Source: Bacteroidota bacterium | GTDB taxonomy: Bacteria; Bacteroidota; Rhodothermia; Rhodothermales; UBA10348 | Reading direction: 5' to 3' | NCBI GenBank assembly: GCA_027620595.1 | Contig: JAQCDI010000081.1 | Location: 1 to 9,030 of the forward strand | Length of the DNA stretch: 9,030 nucleotides | Shown here: piece by piece, positions 1-6,903 of the stretch | Position numbering within the stretch: the stretch's first letter is position 1 | How the letters are laid out: the number at the start of each line of letters is the position of its first letter | The notes under the pieces: model-generated | The model's input: the letters and a program-made list of their open reading frames with translations, nothing else | What the model was told of the DNA's origin: nothing | The model's database searches: none | Position numbers and translations under genes: made by a program

Positions 1-2
1 CC

Positions 3-1049
3 CCCAGCCGTATTGCGCAGCAGTGGCTCGTCGAGGGCGAAGCCGTGTTGGACATACCGATCGAGCCCACGCTCCCCTACCTCGAAGAAGGGGTCTTGAT
101 GGCCTCCGATATCATGGCCCTCGGGTACCGGTTGGATCTCCTGCGCGGTCAGCAACTGGTCGTGGAGGCCGCGTCGAGGGCCGGATTCCTCGTTTTTGCG
201 GATCTCTACCAGGAGCGGGAAGACATGGACGCAGGAAGGCGCCGGTTGGCGAGTGCCGATTCTACGGGCCACCTCACTGTGGATATCGTGCAAACGGGTG
301 CCTACCTCCTGCGCATCCAGCCTGAAATCCTGGCCGAAGGATCTTTCCGCCTGTCCATCCGCACCCGCGCTTCTCTGGTATTCCCGGTTTCCGGGCACTC
401 CTCCGCCGACGTCCAGTCCTTCTGGGGAGATGCCCGTGACGGCGGCCGGCGGGACCACCATGGCGTGGATATCTTCGCGCCCCGCGGTACGCCCGTTGTG
501 GCCGTGCGCGCCGGTACCGTTACCAGGGTGCGGGAAACCGGCATCGGAGGCAAGCAGGTCTGGCTGCGCGACGCCGCTGGACACAACTACTACTATGCCC
601 ATCTGGACGAGCAACGGGTCCGGGATGGACAGCACGTGGCCCCCGGTGACACGCTCGGAACCGTGGGCAATACGGGCAATGCGCGCTCTACACCGCCCCA
701 CCTGCATTTCGGCATCTACCAGCGGGGGCCGCACGACCCGTGGGCCTGGGTCCACAACCCGCGCAGGAGTCCATCCCGCGTCCTGGCTGATTCGGCCCTT
801 TTCGGCACGTGGCGAACCCTGACGGCCGACGGAACCGCCGTGCGCCGCATACCCTCCGACCGGATACCAGTGGCATTCGAGGCCGGTGCGGCCCTTCCGG
901 TGCACGTCATCGGCGGCACAGCGGACTGGTACCATGTCCGCCTGGCAGATGGTCGGAGCGGATATGTGCCCGCTTCCCGGCTCCGCTCAGCGCCTGCGGC
1001 AGACCGCCCTGCGGGAGCCTTTACCCCGCGGACCCTGGCCGGAGGCTGA
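3..1049 (+). CDS. M23-family (LytM-type) metallopeptidase with C-terminal SH3-like domain, 5'-truncated by window
   Basis: Zinc endopeptidase of the lysostaphin/LytM (M23) type, expected in the periplasm to cut peptidoglycan cross-bridges or, if degenerate, to activate other hydrolases. The frame is open from the first complete codon at 3, so the gene begins upstream; a GTG at 45 is unlikely to be the real start. Numbering from codon 3, about 348 residues are visible. Residues 15-130 are an unassigned beta-rich region that looks like a C2/pre-peptidase-type domain. The peptidase core (about 130-250) keeps the full metal and catalytic set: HHGVD (H152, D156), YYYAHLD (H200) and PPHLHFG (H233, H235), so it should be active. 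Residues about 274-327 look like a bacterial SH3 (SH3b) domain ending in a DGRSGYVPASRL pattern, which would bind cell wall. The signal peptide, if any, lies outside the window. It ends 42 bases before yidD on the same strand. Confidence 0.9.
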   Translation, partial: PSRIAQQWLVEGEAVLDIPIEPTLPYLEEGVLMASDIMALGYRLDLLRGQQLVVEAASRAGFLVFADLYQEREDMDAGRRRLASADSTGHLTVDIVQTGAYLLRIQPEILAEGSFRLSIRTRASLVFPVSGHSSADVQSFWGDARDGGRRDHHGVDIFAPRGTPVVAVRAGTVTRVRETGIGGKQVWLRDAAGHNYYYAHLDEQRVRDGQHVAPGDTLGTVGNTGNARSTPPHLHFGIYQRGPHDPWAWVHNPRRSPSRVLADSALFGTWRTLTADGTAVRRIPSDRIPVAFEAGAALPVHVIGGTADWYHVRLADGRSGYVPASRLRSAPAADRPAGAFTPRTLAGG

Positions 1050-1091
1050 GGGCCGGGGAAACCTTCGGGCCGTCGGCTTCGTGAACGGCCG

Positions 1092-1373
1092 ATGCTCCGC
1101 TTCCTCTGGCATATCCCGCGCAACCTGCTCATCGCCGGCGTCCGACTCTATCAGATGGTCCTTTCGCCGCACCTCGGATCAGCGTGCCGGTTCACCCCCA
1201 CCTGTTCCGAGTACACGCTGCAGGCCCTCAAGCAGTACGGTGCCCTGAAAGGGTTCATTCTTGGGACCCATCGCATCTTCCGCTGCAATCCCTGGGGCGG
1301 GCATGGCTACGATCCGCCACGCTGGTATTCGGAGCCCCCCGCCAAGAACGAAGGTTCGCCCCCCTCCCCATGA
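1092..1373 (+). CDS. yidD: Membrane protein insertion efficiency factor YidD
   Basis: Small (93 aa) inner-membrane-associated protein of the YidD family, which assists the YidC insertase in placing proteins in the membrane. The family pattern is nearly complete: an amphipathic N-terminus (residues 1-25), YQMVLSP (20-26), the CRFTPTCSEY block (32-41, with C32 and C38), the basic G-x-x-x-G-T-H-R-I segment (54-62), and RCNPWGGHGYD (64-74, with C65). After residue 75 there is a short Pro-rich tail with little conservation. The ATG at 1092 gives the usual length; no clear ribosome binding site precedes it. The gene sits between the M23 peptidase and moaB, and its TGA overlaps the moaB ATG (ATGA at 1370-1373), which suggests translational coupling. 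In many bacteria yidD lies in the rpmH-rnpA-yidC cluster; here it is apart from those genes. Confidence 0.96.
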   Translation: MLRFLWHIPRNLLIAGVRLYQMVLSPHLGSACRFTPTCSEYTLQALKQYGALKGFILGTHRIFRCNPWGGHGYDPPRWYSEPPAKNEGSPPSP

Positions 1374-1873
1374 GCCACACCGAACATCAGCAGGCCGGAA
1401 AGGCCCTCATGGCCTCATGCGCCGTCATCACGGTTTCGGACACCCGTACGCGGGAAACGGACACCAGTGGTGCCCGACTGGCCGAACTGCTTACCGGTGC
1501 CGGTCACACGGTGACGCTTCGGGATTGGGTTCCGGACGAACCGGAGCGCATTCGCAGTGCGGTCCTTGCCGCCCGCGAGGCAGGATGCCGGTTGATCCTT
1601 ACCACCGGGGGTACGGGCATTTCCCGCAGGGATACGTCCTTCGAGGCGCTGCACGAACTGATCGATACGGAGATCCCGGGATTCGGAGAGCTGTTCCGTA
1701 TGCTGTCGTGGCAGGACATAGGCCCAGCGGCCATGATGTCCCGGGCCGTGGCAGGCCTGAGCGCAGAGAGCGTATTGTTCGTGCTTCCGGGCTCGAAGAA
1801 CGCCGTCGAATTGGCCATGCAGCAGCTCATCCTGCCGCAGATCGGTCATCTGCTGGCCGAGCGCCGCAAATAG
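1370..1873 (+). CDS. moaB: MoaB/MogA-type molybdenum cofactor biosynthesis protein
   Basis: Cytoplasmic protein of the MoaB/MogA/MoeA-N (MPT-binding) fold. Members adenylylate molybdopterin before metal insertion, although E. coli MoaB itself is dispensable for that step. The 167 residues hold the family blocks in order: VSDTRT (22-27) with DTSG (31-34), the phosphate-binding TTGGTGISRRD (78-88), PGFGELFR (103-110), MSRAVAG (123-129) and LPGSKNAV (139-146). These fit the short stand-alone MoaB class, and the GELFR segment is typical of it. The start at 1370 overlaps the yidD stop and gives a normal N-terminus; an in-frame ATG at 1409, preceded by a GGAAAGG stretch, is a shorter alternative that also keeps the whole domain. 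No other molybdopterin gene is in the window. It converges with the minus-strand transporter operon, with only 53 bases between the two stops. Confidence 0.93.
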   Translation: MSHTEHQQAGKALMASCAVITVSDTRTRETDTSGARLAELLTGAGHTVTLRDWVPDEPERIRSAVLAAREAGCRLILTTGGTGISRRDTSFEALHELIDTEIPGFGELFRMLSWQDIGPAAMMSRAVAGLSAESVLFVLPGSKNAVELAMQQLILPQIGHLLAERRK

Positions 1874-1926
1874 GAAAGACGCTGCGCGAACCGGGTGTCC
1901 CCGACAGCGGCCTTCCTTGAGGGGGC

Positions 1927-3147
1927 CTATTCGAACCGGAGCGCGTCGATCGGATTGAGGGAAGCGGCCTTGCGGGCCGGGTAGAACCCGAAGAAGATGC
2001 CGACGGCGGCCGAGAAGGCAATGGCAATCATCACGGTTTCCGGGTTCACTGCTGTGGCCCAGCCCATGGTGGAGCCCAACAGGCTGGATCCGCCAACGCC
2101 AAGCGCAACGCCCAGCGCTCCTCCAAGGATGCTCATCACGATGGATTCGATCAGGAACTGGGTGAGCACATCCGATCCTCGGGCGCCGATGGCCATGCGT
2201 ATCCCTATTTCCCGGGTGCGTTCCGTGACCGAAACGAGCATGATGTTCATGATCCCGATGCCTCCAACCAGCAGGGAGATCGATGCGATGGCGGCCAGAA
2301 GGGCCGTCATGACCTCTGTCGTGCCCTGGGCCGCTTCGGAGAGCTGCTCCTGGTTGCGGACCTGGAAGTCGTCGGCCTCCCATTCAGCCAGTCCGTGGGA
2401 CTCTCGAAGGATGGCACCGATTTCTTCCTGGGCAGCCGGGATGTCCTGCGGCGTGTAGGTACTGATGAGGATCTGGCGGATGAAGGAACGGCCTCCGATG
2501 CGGTTCTGCGCTGTCGTGAAGGGGATGATGATGAAGTCATCCTGGTCATTGCCGTCCGGCGTCTGTCCCTTGCTTTCGAGCACCCCGATGACCTCCATGG
2601 GGATGCGGTTCACCACCACCCGCTCACCCACGGGATCCCGCGTGCCGAACAGCTGCTTGACAACCGTTTGCCCGAGAACAACGACCTTCTTGCCGGTGCG
2701 CTCTTCCTGGGCCGTGAAAAACCGTCCGCTGGTCGTGTTCCAGTTGCGGATGGTCTGGTATTCCGGGGTTACTCCGAGGATCGACGCCCGGTGGTTGCCT
2801 TCTCCTCCCACGATCTGGGCAAAGAAGGAGCTCATGACGGGAGAAACTCCGGCCGCGTAGATGGACTCGTTGCGGATCTTGATGGCATCCTCACCCGTGA
2901 GTCGGCTGAACGAGCCGAAACCCTGGCTGGCGCCGCTGGTCGTGGCGGCACCGGGGGTGATGACGATCATGTTGGTGCCCAGATTCTCGATCTGTTGCTC
3001 GATCTGTCCCTGCGCTCCCTCCCCGATGGCCACCATGATGATGACCGCCCCGACCCCGATGATGATGCCGAGCATCGTGAGCAGGGTACGCATCTTGTTC
3101 TTGATGATGCTCTTACCGGCAACCTTGACCAAACGGAATGTTTGCAT
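1927..3147 (-). CDS. MacB-like ABC transporter permease (FtsX family)
   Basis: Inner-membrane permease of the MacB/FtsX (type VII, mechanotransmission) ABC family, 406 aa, which would couple ATP use in the cytoplasm to extrusion of a substrate already in the periplasm. It shows the four-TM layout: TM1 at about 21-43 (after a short amphipathic stretch), a periplasmic MacB core domain at about 45-275, then TM2 (280-305), TM3 (331-352) and TM4 (369-388). The cytoplasmic loop after TM2 has the conserved SVTERTREIGIRMAIGA motif (306-321), and the C-terminus has the FYPARKAASLNPIDALR signature (388-404). The ATPase is encoded by the gene just upstream (11 bases between stop and start), not fused as in E. 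coli MacB. It is the last gene of the seven-gene minus-strand run. Substrate unknown. MacB-type exporters move macrolides, lipoproteins, toxins or siderophores, and nothing here separates these. Confidence 0.94.
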   Translation of the reverse strand: MQTFRLVKVAGKSIIKNKMRTLLTMLGIIIGVGAVIIMVAIGEGAQGQIEQQIENLGTNMIVITPGAATTSGASQGFGSFSRLTGEDAIKIRNESIYAAGVSPVMSSFFAQIVGGEGNHRASILGVTPEYQTIRNWNTTSGRFFTAQEERTGKKVVVLGQTVVKQLFGTRDPVGERVVVNRIPMEVIGVLESKGQTPDGNDQDDFIIIPFTTAQNRIGGRSFIRQILISTYTPQDIPAAQEEIGAILRESHGLAEWEADDFQVRNQEQLSEAAQGTTEVMTALLAAIASISLLVGGIGIMNIMLVSVTERTREIGIRMAIGARGSDVLTQFLIESIVMSILGGALGVALGVGGSSLLGSTMGWATAVNPETVMIAIAFSAAVGIFFGFYPARKAASLNPIDALRFE

Positions 3148-3158
3148 GATGATCGGCG

Positions 3159-3947
3159 TCAGTCCGCTTCTGCGGCCTCTGGTTCTTCAATGTCGTTTTC
3201 CCGTGCACGACGGGCCAGCAACTCCTCGAGGTCCCTGGCGGCAGAATCCGGTGTCTGTTCCACGTCCCGGATGATCTTGCCGTCGCGTAATTCCACGATG
3301 CGCTTGGCATAGCGCGCCACCTCGTCCTCGTGGGTCACGAGGATGATCGTGACGCCCTCCTCGTTGAGCTCCTGGAAGAGCTTCATGACCTCCACGGTGG
3401 TCTTGCTGTCCAGGTTGCCCGTAGGCTCATCGGCCAGGACCAGGGAAGGGTTCGTGACCAGGGCACGGGCAATGGCCACGCGCTGCTGCTGCCCCCCCGA
3501 GAGTTCGTTCGGGAAGTGGTCTACGCGGTTGCCCAACCCGACCCGTTCCAGGGATTTCTGTGCCGCCGCCTTGTGGTTCTTGATCCGCTTGGACCGATCG
3601 TAGAGCAGTGGCAGCTCCGTGTTCTCCAGCGCGGAAGTGCGCGCCAGCAGGTTGAAGCCCTGGAATACGAACCCGATTTTCTGATTCCGGATGTCCGCCA
3701 GGTCGTTCTTGCTGAGCTTGTTGACCTCGATGTCATCCAGGAAATAGGATCCCGACGAGGGGTAGTCGAGACCCCCGATGATGTTCATCAGCGTGGATTT
3801 TCCGGATCCCGAGGCACCCATGATGGCCACCAGTTCGCCCTGCATGACCTGGAAGTCCACTCCCTGCAGGGCGTGGACCTTCGTCTTGCCCATGAGATAG
3901 GTTTTCCTGATACCCTTGACCCGGATGACGGCCTGCTTCTCGCTCAT
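3159..3947 (-). CDS. MacB/LolD-like ABC transporter ATP-binding protein
   Basis: Cytoplasmic ATPase of the MacB/LolD/FtsE class, 262 aa, partner of the permease encoded just downstream. All nucleotide-binding elements are present: Walker A GASGSGKST (44-52), Q-loop FVFQ (Q96), signature LSGGQ (149-153), Walker B LVLADEP (169-175) with E174, D-loop GNLDSKT (177-183) and H-loop H206. The segment between Walker A and the Q-loop and the NELSGGQQQRVAIARAL block are typical of this class. The last 35 or so residues are an Asp/Glu-rich tail beyond the normal domain. The frame stays open further upstream, to 4268, but the ATG at 3947 matches the family N-terminus (MSEKQAVIRV) and avoids overlap with the adaptor gene, which stops 32 bases earlier. 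The domain family is certain; the exact substrate class is not. Confidence 0.95.
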   Translation of the reverse strand: MSEKQAVIRVKGIRKTYLMGKTKVHALQGVDFQVMQGELVAIMGASGSGKSTLMNIIGGLDYPSSGSYFLDDIEVNKLSKNDLADIRNQKIGFVFQGFNLLARTSALENTELPLLYDRSKRIKNHKAAAQKSLERVGLGNRVDHFPNELSGGQQQRVAIARALVTNPSLVLADEPTGNLDSKTTVEVMKLFQELNEEGVTIILVTHEDEVARYAKRIVELRDGKIIRDVEQTPDSAARDLEELLARRARENDIEEPEAAEAD

Positions 3948-3979
3948 GATCGTTCTGCGCTGTTCAGGGAGCAAAGGTA

Positions 3980-5296
3980 CTAGAAGCCGCCGCCGCGGTT
4001 GAATCGTCCCATCATGTTGATGTCCGGTTGGCGCTGGAACGGATTCTGGATACCTCCCGCCTCTTCGATAACGGTCACTCCGGCTATGATCTGCATGCCG
4101 TCCTCGACACCCTGGCCCATGATTTCGGTCATCGATCCATCCGTGATGCCCGTGCGAACGGGCAGAACGGAGATGTTGCCGTTCCCGTCGAGGTACCAGA
4201 GCATGGCGCGGTCCGTGTTGCCGCCGGCACCCTGAAAGCCACCCGATCCGTTCGGCGCTCCGCCCCATCCGCCGGGTGCGCCCTGACCGGGTGCACCACC
4301 GGTTTGGCCAGCCGGACGACGGGACGTCGTATCTCCGGAAGCGGCCCGTTCGGCGGCCATGCGTTCGCGCAGTTGGGTCATCATCTGCTCGTTGGGACGG
4401 AAGCGCAGGGCGGCGTTGGCCACCTTCGTCACATCACTGACCGTGTCGATCAGGAATTCCACCGTAGCCGTCATGCCCGGCAGCAGGCGCCCGTCGGAGT
4501 TGTCCACACCCACGACCGCCGTGTACGTGACCACGTTGTTCTGGATGGCCGACTGCAGACGCACCTGACGGACCTTGCCGTAGAAAACGTCATTGTCGTA
4601 GGCCTGTACCGTGAACCGCACGGTCTGCCCATCCTTGATCAATCCGATGTCGCTTTCGTCCACACTGACCAGGATTTCCATATCGGCCAGATCATTGGCA
4701 ATCAGGAACAGCTGCGGAGCGTTCAGCGAAGCAGCCACGGTCTGGCCTTCATCCACGTTCCTTTCCACCACGACACCGTCGATCGGGGACACGATGGTGG
4801 CATAATCCAGGTTGCGCTTGGCCCGATCCAGGTTGATGCGCGAAGAGACCATGTTGGTCTCGGCCAGGTCGAGGTTGTACTTGACCTGGTTGTACTCCAC
4901 CTCAGTGGCAAAACTCTTCTCGTACAGGTTCTTGACCCGCTCAAACTCGGTCTGGGCAAAATCCAGCTGGGCCTGGTTGCGGCTCAACGTGGCGCGCGCA
5001 TCCTCCACCGAGGAGACCAACAACGTGGTATCGATGCGGGCAATGATCTGGCCTCGACGGACCACATCGTTGAAATCCACATAGATGTCGTTCACGATGC
5101 CCGATACCTGCGTACCCACCTGCACAGTGGTCACGGCGCTCAGGTTGCCTGTCGAGGCCACAACGGATTCCAGATTGCCTTTTTCGATGTTGACGAACCG
5201 GTACTCCAGGCGGGACCCGGCTTCTGCGCTGCTGGAATACCAGACGACGGCCGCAACCACGACGAGCATGGAAACAATGACAATGGTTTTTTTCAT
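3980..5296 (-). CDS. MacA/HlyD-like periplasmic adaptor (membrane fusion protein)
   Basis: Membrane-anchored periplasmic adaptor of a tripartite exporter, linking the MacB-like pump to a TolC-type outer-membrane channel. With the ATG at 5296 the protein has 438 residues. They are an N-terminal TM anchor (about 4-20, after MKKT), first lipoyl half (45-95), an alpha-helical coiled-coil hairpin (about 95-165), second lipoyl half with the IVSPIDGVVVERNVDEGQTV block (168-187), a beta-barrel (about 200-280), and a membrane-proximal domain ending near 412. A Gly/Ala/Pro/Gln-rich stretch (about 320-358) lies before the membrane-proximal domain and looks disordered, and the C-terminus ends in an RGGGF-type tail. 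A GTG at 5311 would add five residues; the ATG is preferred because MKKT followed by a hydrophobic run is a normal anchor. The ATPase gene follows after 32 bases. No TolC gene is in the window. Confidence 0.94.
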   Translation of the reverse strand: MKKTIVIVSMLVVVAAVVWYSSSAEAGSRLEYRFVNIEKGNLESVVASTGNLSAVTTVQVGTQVSGIVNDIYVDFNDVVRRGQIIARIDTTLLVSSVEDARATLSRNQAQLDFAQTEFERVKNLYEKSFATEVEYNQVKYNLDLAETNMVSSRINLDRAKRNLDYATIVSPIDGVVVERNVDEGQTVAASLNAPQLFLIANDLADMEILVSVDESDIGLIKDGQTVRFTVQAYDNDVFYGKVRQVRLQSAIQNNVVTYTAVVGVDNSDGRLLPGMTATVEFLIDTVSDVTKVANAALRFRPNEQMMTQLRERMAAERAASGDTTSRRPAGQTGGAPGQGAPGGWGGAPNGSGGFQGAGGNTDRAMLWYLDGNGNISVLPVRTGITDGSMTEIMGQGVEDGMQIIAGVTVIEEAGGIQNPFQRQPDINMMGRFNRGGGF

Positions 5297-5365
5297 GTAG
5301 GCAACCGGCACGGCGCACCGGACTTCACGGATGGGTCGGAGAAAAGGATCGGGGAAAGGGTGAAC

Positions 5366-5815
5366 CTAGGGGTTCGATGTGGACGTCGAGTCGGGTGTTG
5401 CAGCGGTTGAGTCCGTCGCCGCACCAGCGGTCGAGTCGGGACGAACCGAACGGGGCATTCGGGTGATCCGTTCGAAATACGGCTGGAGATCGGCAATCTG
5501 ACTTTCCTCCAGAATCGGAATCAGGTCGTCGCGGTAGGCTTGCATGAGATCGGTGCGATGACGCATGTAGTGGCGCCAGAATCGGCCCACGGTATCCTGA
5601 TAGGCCGAAGCGAGGCCGCGGAGGCGTGCTTCCTGGAGGGAATCCACCGGATCGATGTACCGATCGATGCTGTAATACAGCCCGCCCTGACGGCGCATCT
5701 CGTTGATGCGTTCGTCCCGTCGGGCATGGATGTTGCTCCAGGCCAACGCGCCAATGGTCACGCCCAGCAGCAGCGTAACCACCAGAATGGCAATTGTCTT
5801 GGCATGCAGTTTCAT
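5366..5815 (-). CDS. Membrane-anchored periplasmic Spy/CpxP/CnrX-like protein, putative sensor
   Basis: Hypothetical 149-aa protein with one N-terminal TM helix (about 7-26) and a periplasmic domain that is almost wholly alpha-helical (about 30-120). The stretch LIPILEESQIADLQPYFERI (98-117) resembles the helix carrying the LTxxQ motif in the CpxP/Spy/heavy-metal-sensor group, though with SQ in place of the canonical residues. A cluster W-R-H-Y-M-R-H (80-86) offers H82, M84 and H86 as possible metal ligands. The last 25 or so residues are a low-complexity tail rich in Asp, Ser, Thr, Ala and Pro. The size, single anchor and position (directly after a sigma factor and a one-TM protein) recall CnrX/NccX, the metal-sensing co-regulators of ECF sigma factors. 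A clear AGGAG precedes the ATG and overlaps the stop of the upstream gene. Assignment to the CpxP-like fold is inferred from pattern only. Confidence 0.72.
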   Translation of the reverse strand: MKLHAKTIAILVVTLLLGVTIGALAWSNIHARRDERINEMRRQGGLYYSIDRYIDPVDSLQEARLRGLASAYQDTVGRFWRHYMRHRTDLMQAYRDDLIPILEESQIADLQPYFERITRMPRSVRPDSTAGAATDSTAATPDSTSTSNP

Positions 5816-5821
5816 GGGGCG

Positions 5822-5826
5822 CTCCT
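5822..5826 (-). promoter_or_regulatory. Strong Shine-Dalgarno of the membrane-anchored Spy/CnrX-like gene
   Basis: Reading on the minus strand, AGGAG lies six bases before the ATG at 5815 and overlaps the TAG stop (5825-5827) of the upstream anti-sigma candidate. It supports this start and suggests that ribosomes finishing the upstream gene reinitiate here. Most other genes in the window lack such a site. Confidence 0.7.
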
Positions 5827-6205
5827 AGTGATGATCGAAATCAATGTCGTATGCAGCGGCCACCGTGACGGGCTGCAGGCCCAGCACCATTTCGGTAGCG
5901 GTCTGATCGTAATCGTTCTGCAGCGACAATTCCACATTGTAGGCAGCCAATACGGCAATGAGCAGCAGCGCGGCTACGAAAACCGGGCGGAACCACGAGA
6001 GAAGCTCCCTTTCCAGGAACTCCTCCACGCGTCCGGGCCGAACGCCAGCGGCGCGGAGTGCGCGCATCACACGCTCGGCCGGCATGGACATCATCGAAGC
6101 CGAACGCTCCGACTCAACCATGTTGCGCAGGGAGTGGATGAGGTCCTCGGACAGGCCGAGGTCCTGGATCTCGCTGGGCTGGTTATGGGAAGGGGTGTGT
6201 TTCAT
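5825..6205 (-). CDS. Putative anti-sigma factor, single-TM, no zinc motif
   Basis: A 126-aa protein not recognised by sequence, named from context. It starts 21 bases after the ECF sigma gene stops. Residues 1-70 are cytoplasmic, hydrophilic and mostly helical, with a basic stretch at 45-62. One TM helix lies at about 72-89 (FRPVFVAALLLIAVLAAY), and 35 or so residues should face the periplasm, ending in D-I-D-F-D-H-H (120-126). A cytoplasmic sigma-binding part, one TM and a periplasmic tail are the standard plan of a transmembrane anti-sigma factor. The HxxxCxxC zinc motif of many group members is absent, and there are no cysteines at all. It could instead be an unrelated small membrane protein of the operon. 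The ATG at 6205 has a GGAGG seven bases upstream, which fixes the start. The periplasmic acidic/His end could bind a metal or contact the next gene's product; this is inference. Confidence 0.7.
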   Translation of the reverse strand: MKHTPSHNQPSEIQDLGLSEDLIHSLRNMVESERSASMMSMPAERVMRALRAAGVRPGRVEEFLERELLSWFRPVFVAALLLIAVLAAYNVELSLQNDYDQTATEMVLGLQPVTVAAAYDIDFDHH

Positions 6206-6212
6206 GATGGCA

Positions 6213-6217
6213 CCTCC
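6213..6217 (-). promoter_or_regulatory. Strong Shine-Dalgarno of the anti-sigma candidate
   Basis: On the minus strand GGAGG lies seven bases before the ATG at 6205, within the 21-base gap after the sigma factor's TAA. It decides the start of the 126-aa gene and should give efficient translation compared with the sigma gene, which has no good site. Confidence 0.72.
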
Positions 6218-6226
6218 GGTCTTGGC

Positions 6227-6790
6227 TTACGCCCATCCAGATGTAGTTCCAAGTTCTTTTTTCAGTTTCTCAACCCCGCGTTTCAGGCGGGAAAGGACCG
6301 TTCCGTACGGAATATCCAGGATGCGAGCCGTCTCCTCGGTGCTGTAGTCCTCTATGAGACGCAGCACCACCACGGCCCGCTGTCCTTCGGGTAACCGATT
6401 CACGGCCCGACGCAGGGACGCATGGCGTTCCTGGTTGGCCAGGCCCGAATCGGCCACGTCGTCGGCAACCGGCTCCCAAGGGTCCTCCGGAGAGAACGGT
6501 TGCATCCACCGGGCACGCTTCCGCTTGCGCAGGGCGTCCAGGCTCTTGTTGATGGCCATCCGCACGACATACGTCTTGAGCGACGCCTCACCACGGAACG
6601 AGGCCAGGGAGCGATGCAATTTGATGAACACCTCTTGCACCACATCATCGATTTCGGGGCATGGGCCCAACATCCCGGTTACCGTCCGGGACACCTCGTC
6701 GATGTAGGAATCCACGATACGACGGAACGCATGCTCATCCCCCTCGAGGGTGGCATCGATCCATTCCCGTTCCGTGATCCGGCTATCCAC
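6227..6790 (-). CDS. ECF (sigma-70 family, RpoE-like) RNA polymerase sigma factor
   Basis: Extracytoplasmic-function sigma factor that would direct RNA polymerase to a small regulon when released from its anti-sigma factor. With a GTG start at 6790 the protein has 187 residues: MDSRITEREW, then region 2 at about 12-90 (EGDEHAFRRIVDSY, the core-binding DDVVQEVFIKLHRSL, and the -10-recognising FRGEASLKTYVVRMAINKSLD block), a linker rich in Trp, Pro and acidic residues (about 92-120), and region 4 at about 120-180 (LPEGQRAVVVLRLIEDYSTEETARILDI, helix-turn-helix ending GTVLSRLKRG). The start is uncertain: the frame stays open to a TTG at 6871, and a GTG at 6799 is also possible. The 6790 start was chosen because ECF proteins normally begin only a few residues before region 2. 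The gene is followed after 21 bases by the anti-sigma candidate. Confidence 0.95.
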   Translation of the reverse strand: MDSRITEREWIDATLEGDEHAFRRIVDSYIDEVSRTVTGMLGPCPEIDDVVQEVFIKLHRSLASFRGEASLKTYVVRMAINKSLDALRKRKRARWMQPFSPEDPWEPVADDVADSGLANQERHASLRRAVNRLPEGQRAVVVLRLIEDYSTEETARILDIPYGTVLSRLKRGVEKLKKELGTTSGWA

Positions 6791-6903
6791 TGCGCGCACA
6801 CCCCGTGCCTGTCTCGTGAAGAGGGGCAGAGGATACGAAAGCTGGGGCGCTATGAGGGCCTTTGCGTACAAGGATTCTCGGGAAAACCGACTCCAAGGGA
6901 CCG

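Noticed and set aside
1909..1927. Possible stem-loop between the convergent moaB and permease stops (GGCCTTC ... GGGGGCC)
   Set aside because: The stem needs two G-U pairs, works only on the plus strand and is not followed by a T-run, so it is too weak to call a terminator.
1415..2383. 322-codon minus-strand open frame covering moaB and the end of the permease gene
   Set aside because: It overlaps two well-supported genes in other frames and its Arg/Gly/His-rich translation matches no family; long chance frames are common at this base composition.
4028..5410. 460-codon open frame on the plus strand, antisense to the adaptor gene
   Set aside because: It mirrors the adaptor gene in full, its translation is rich in His, Asp, Gly and Val as expected of a reverse-complement shadow in GC-rich DNA, and it has no recognisable domain.
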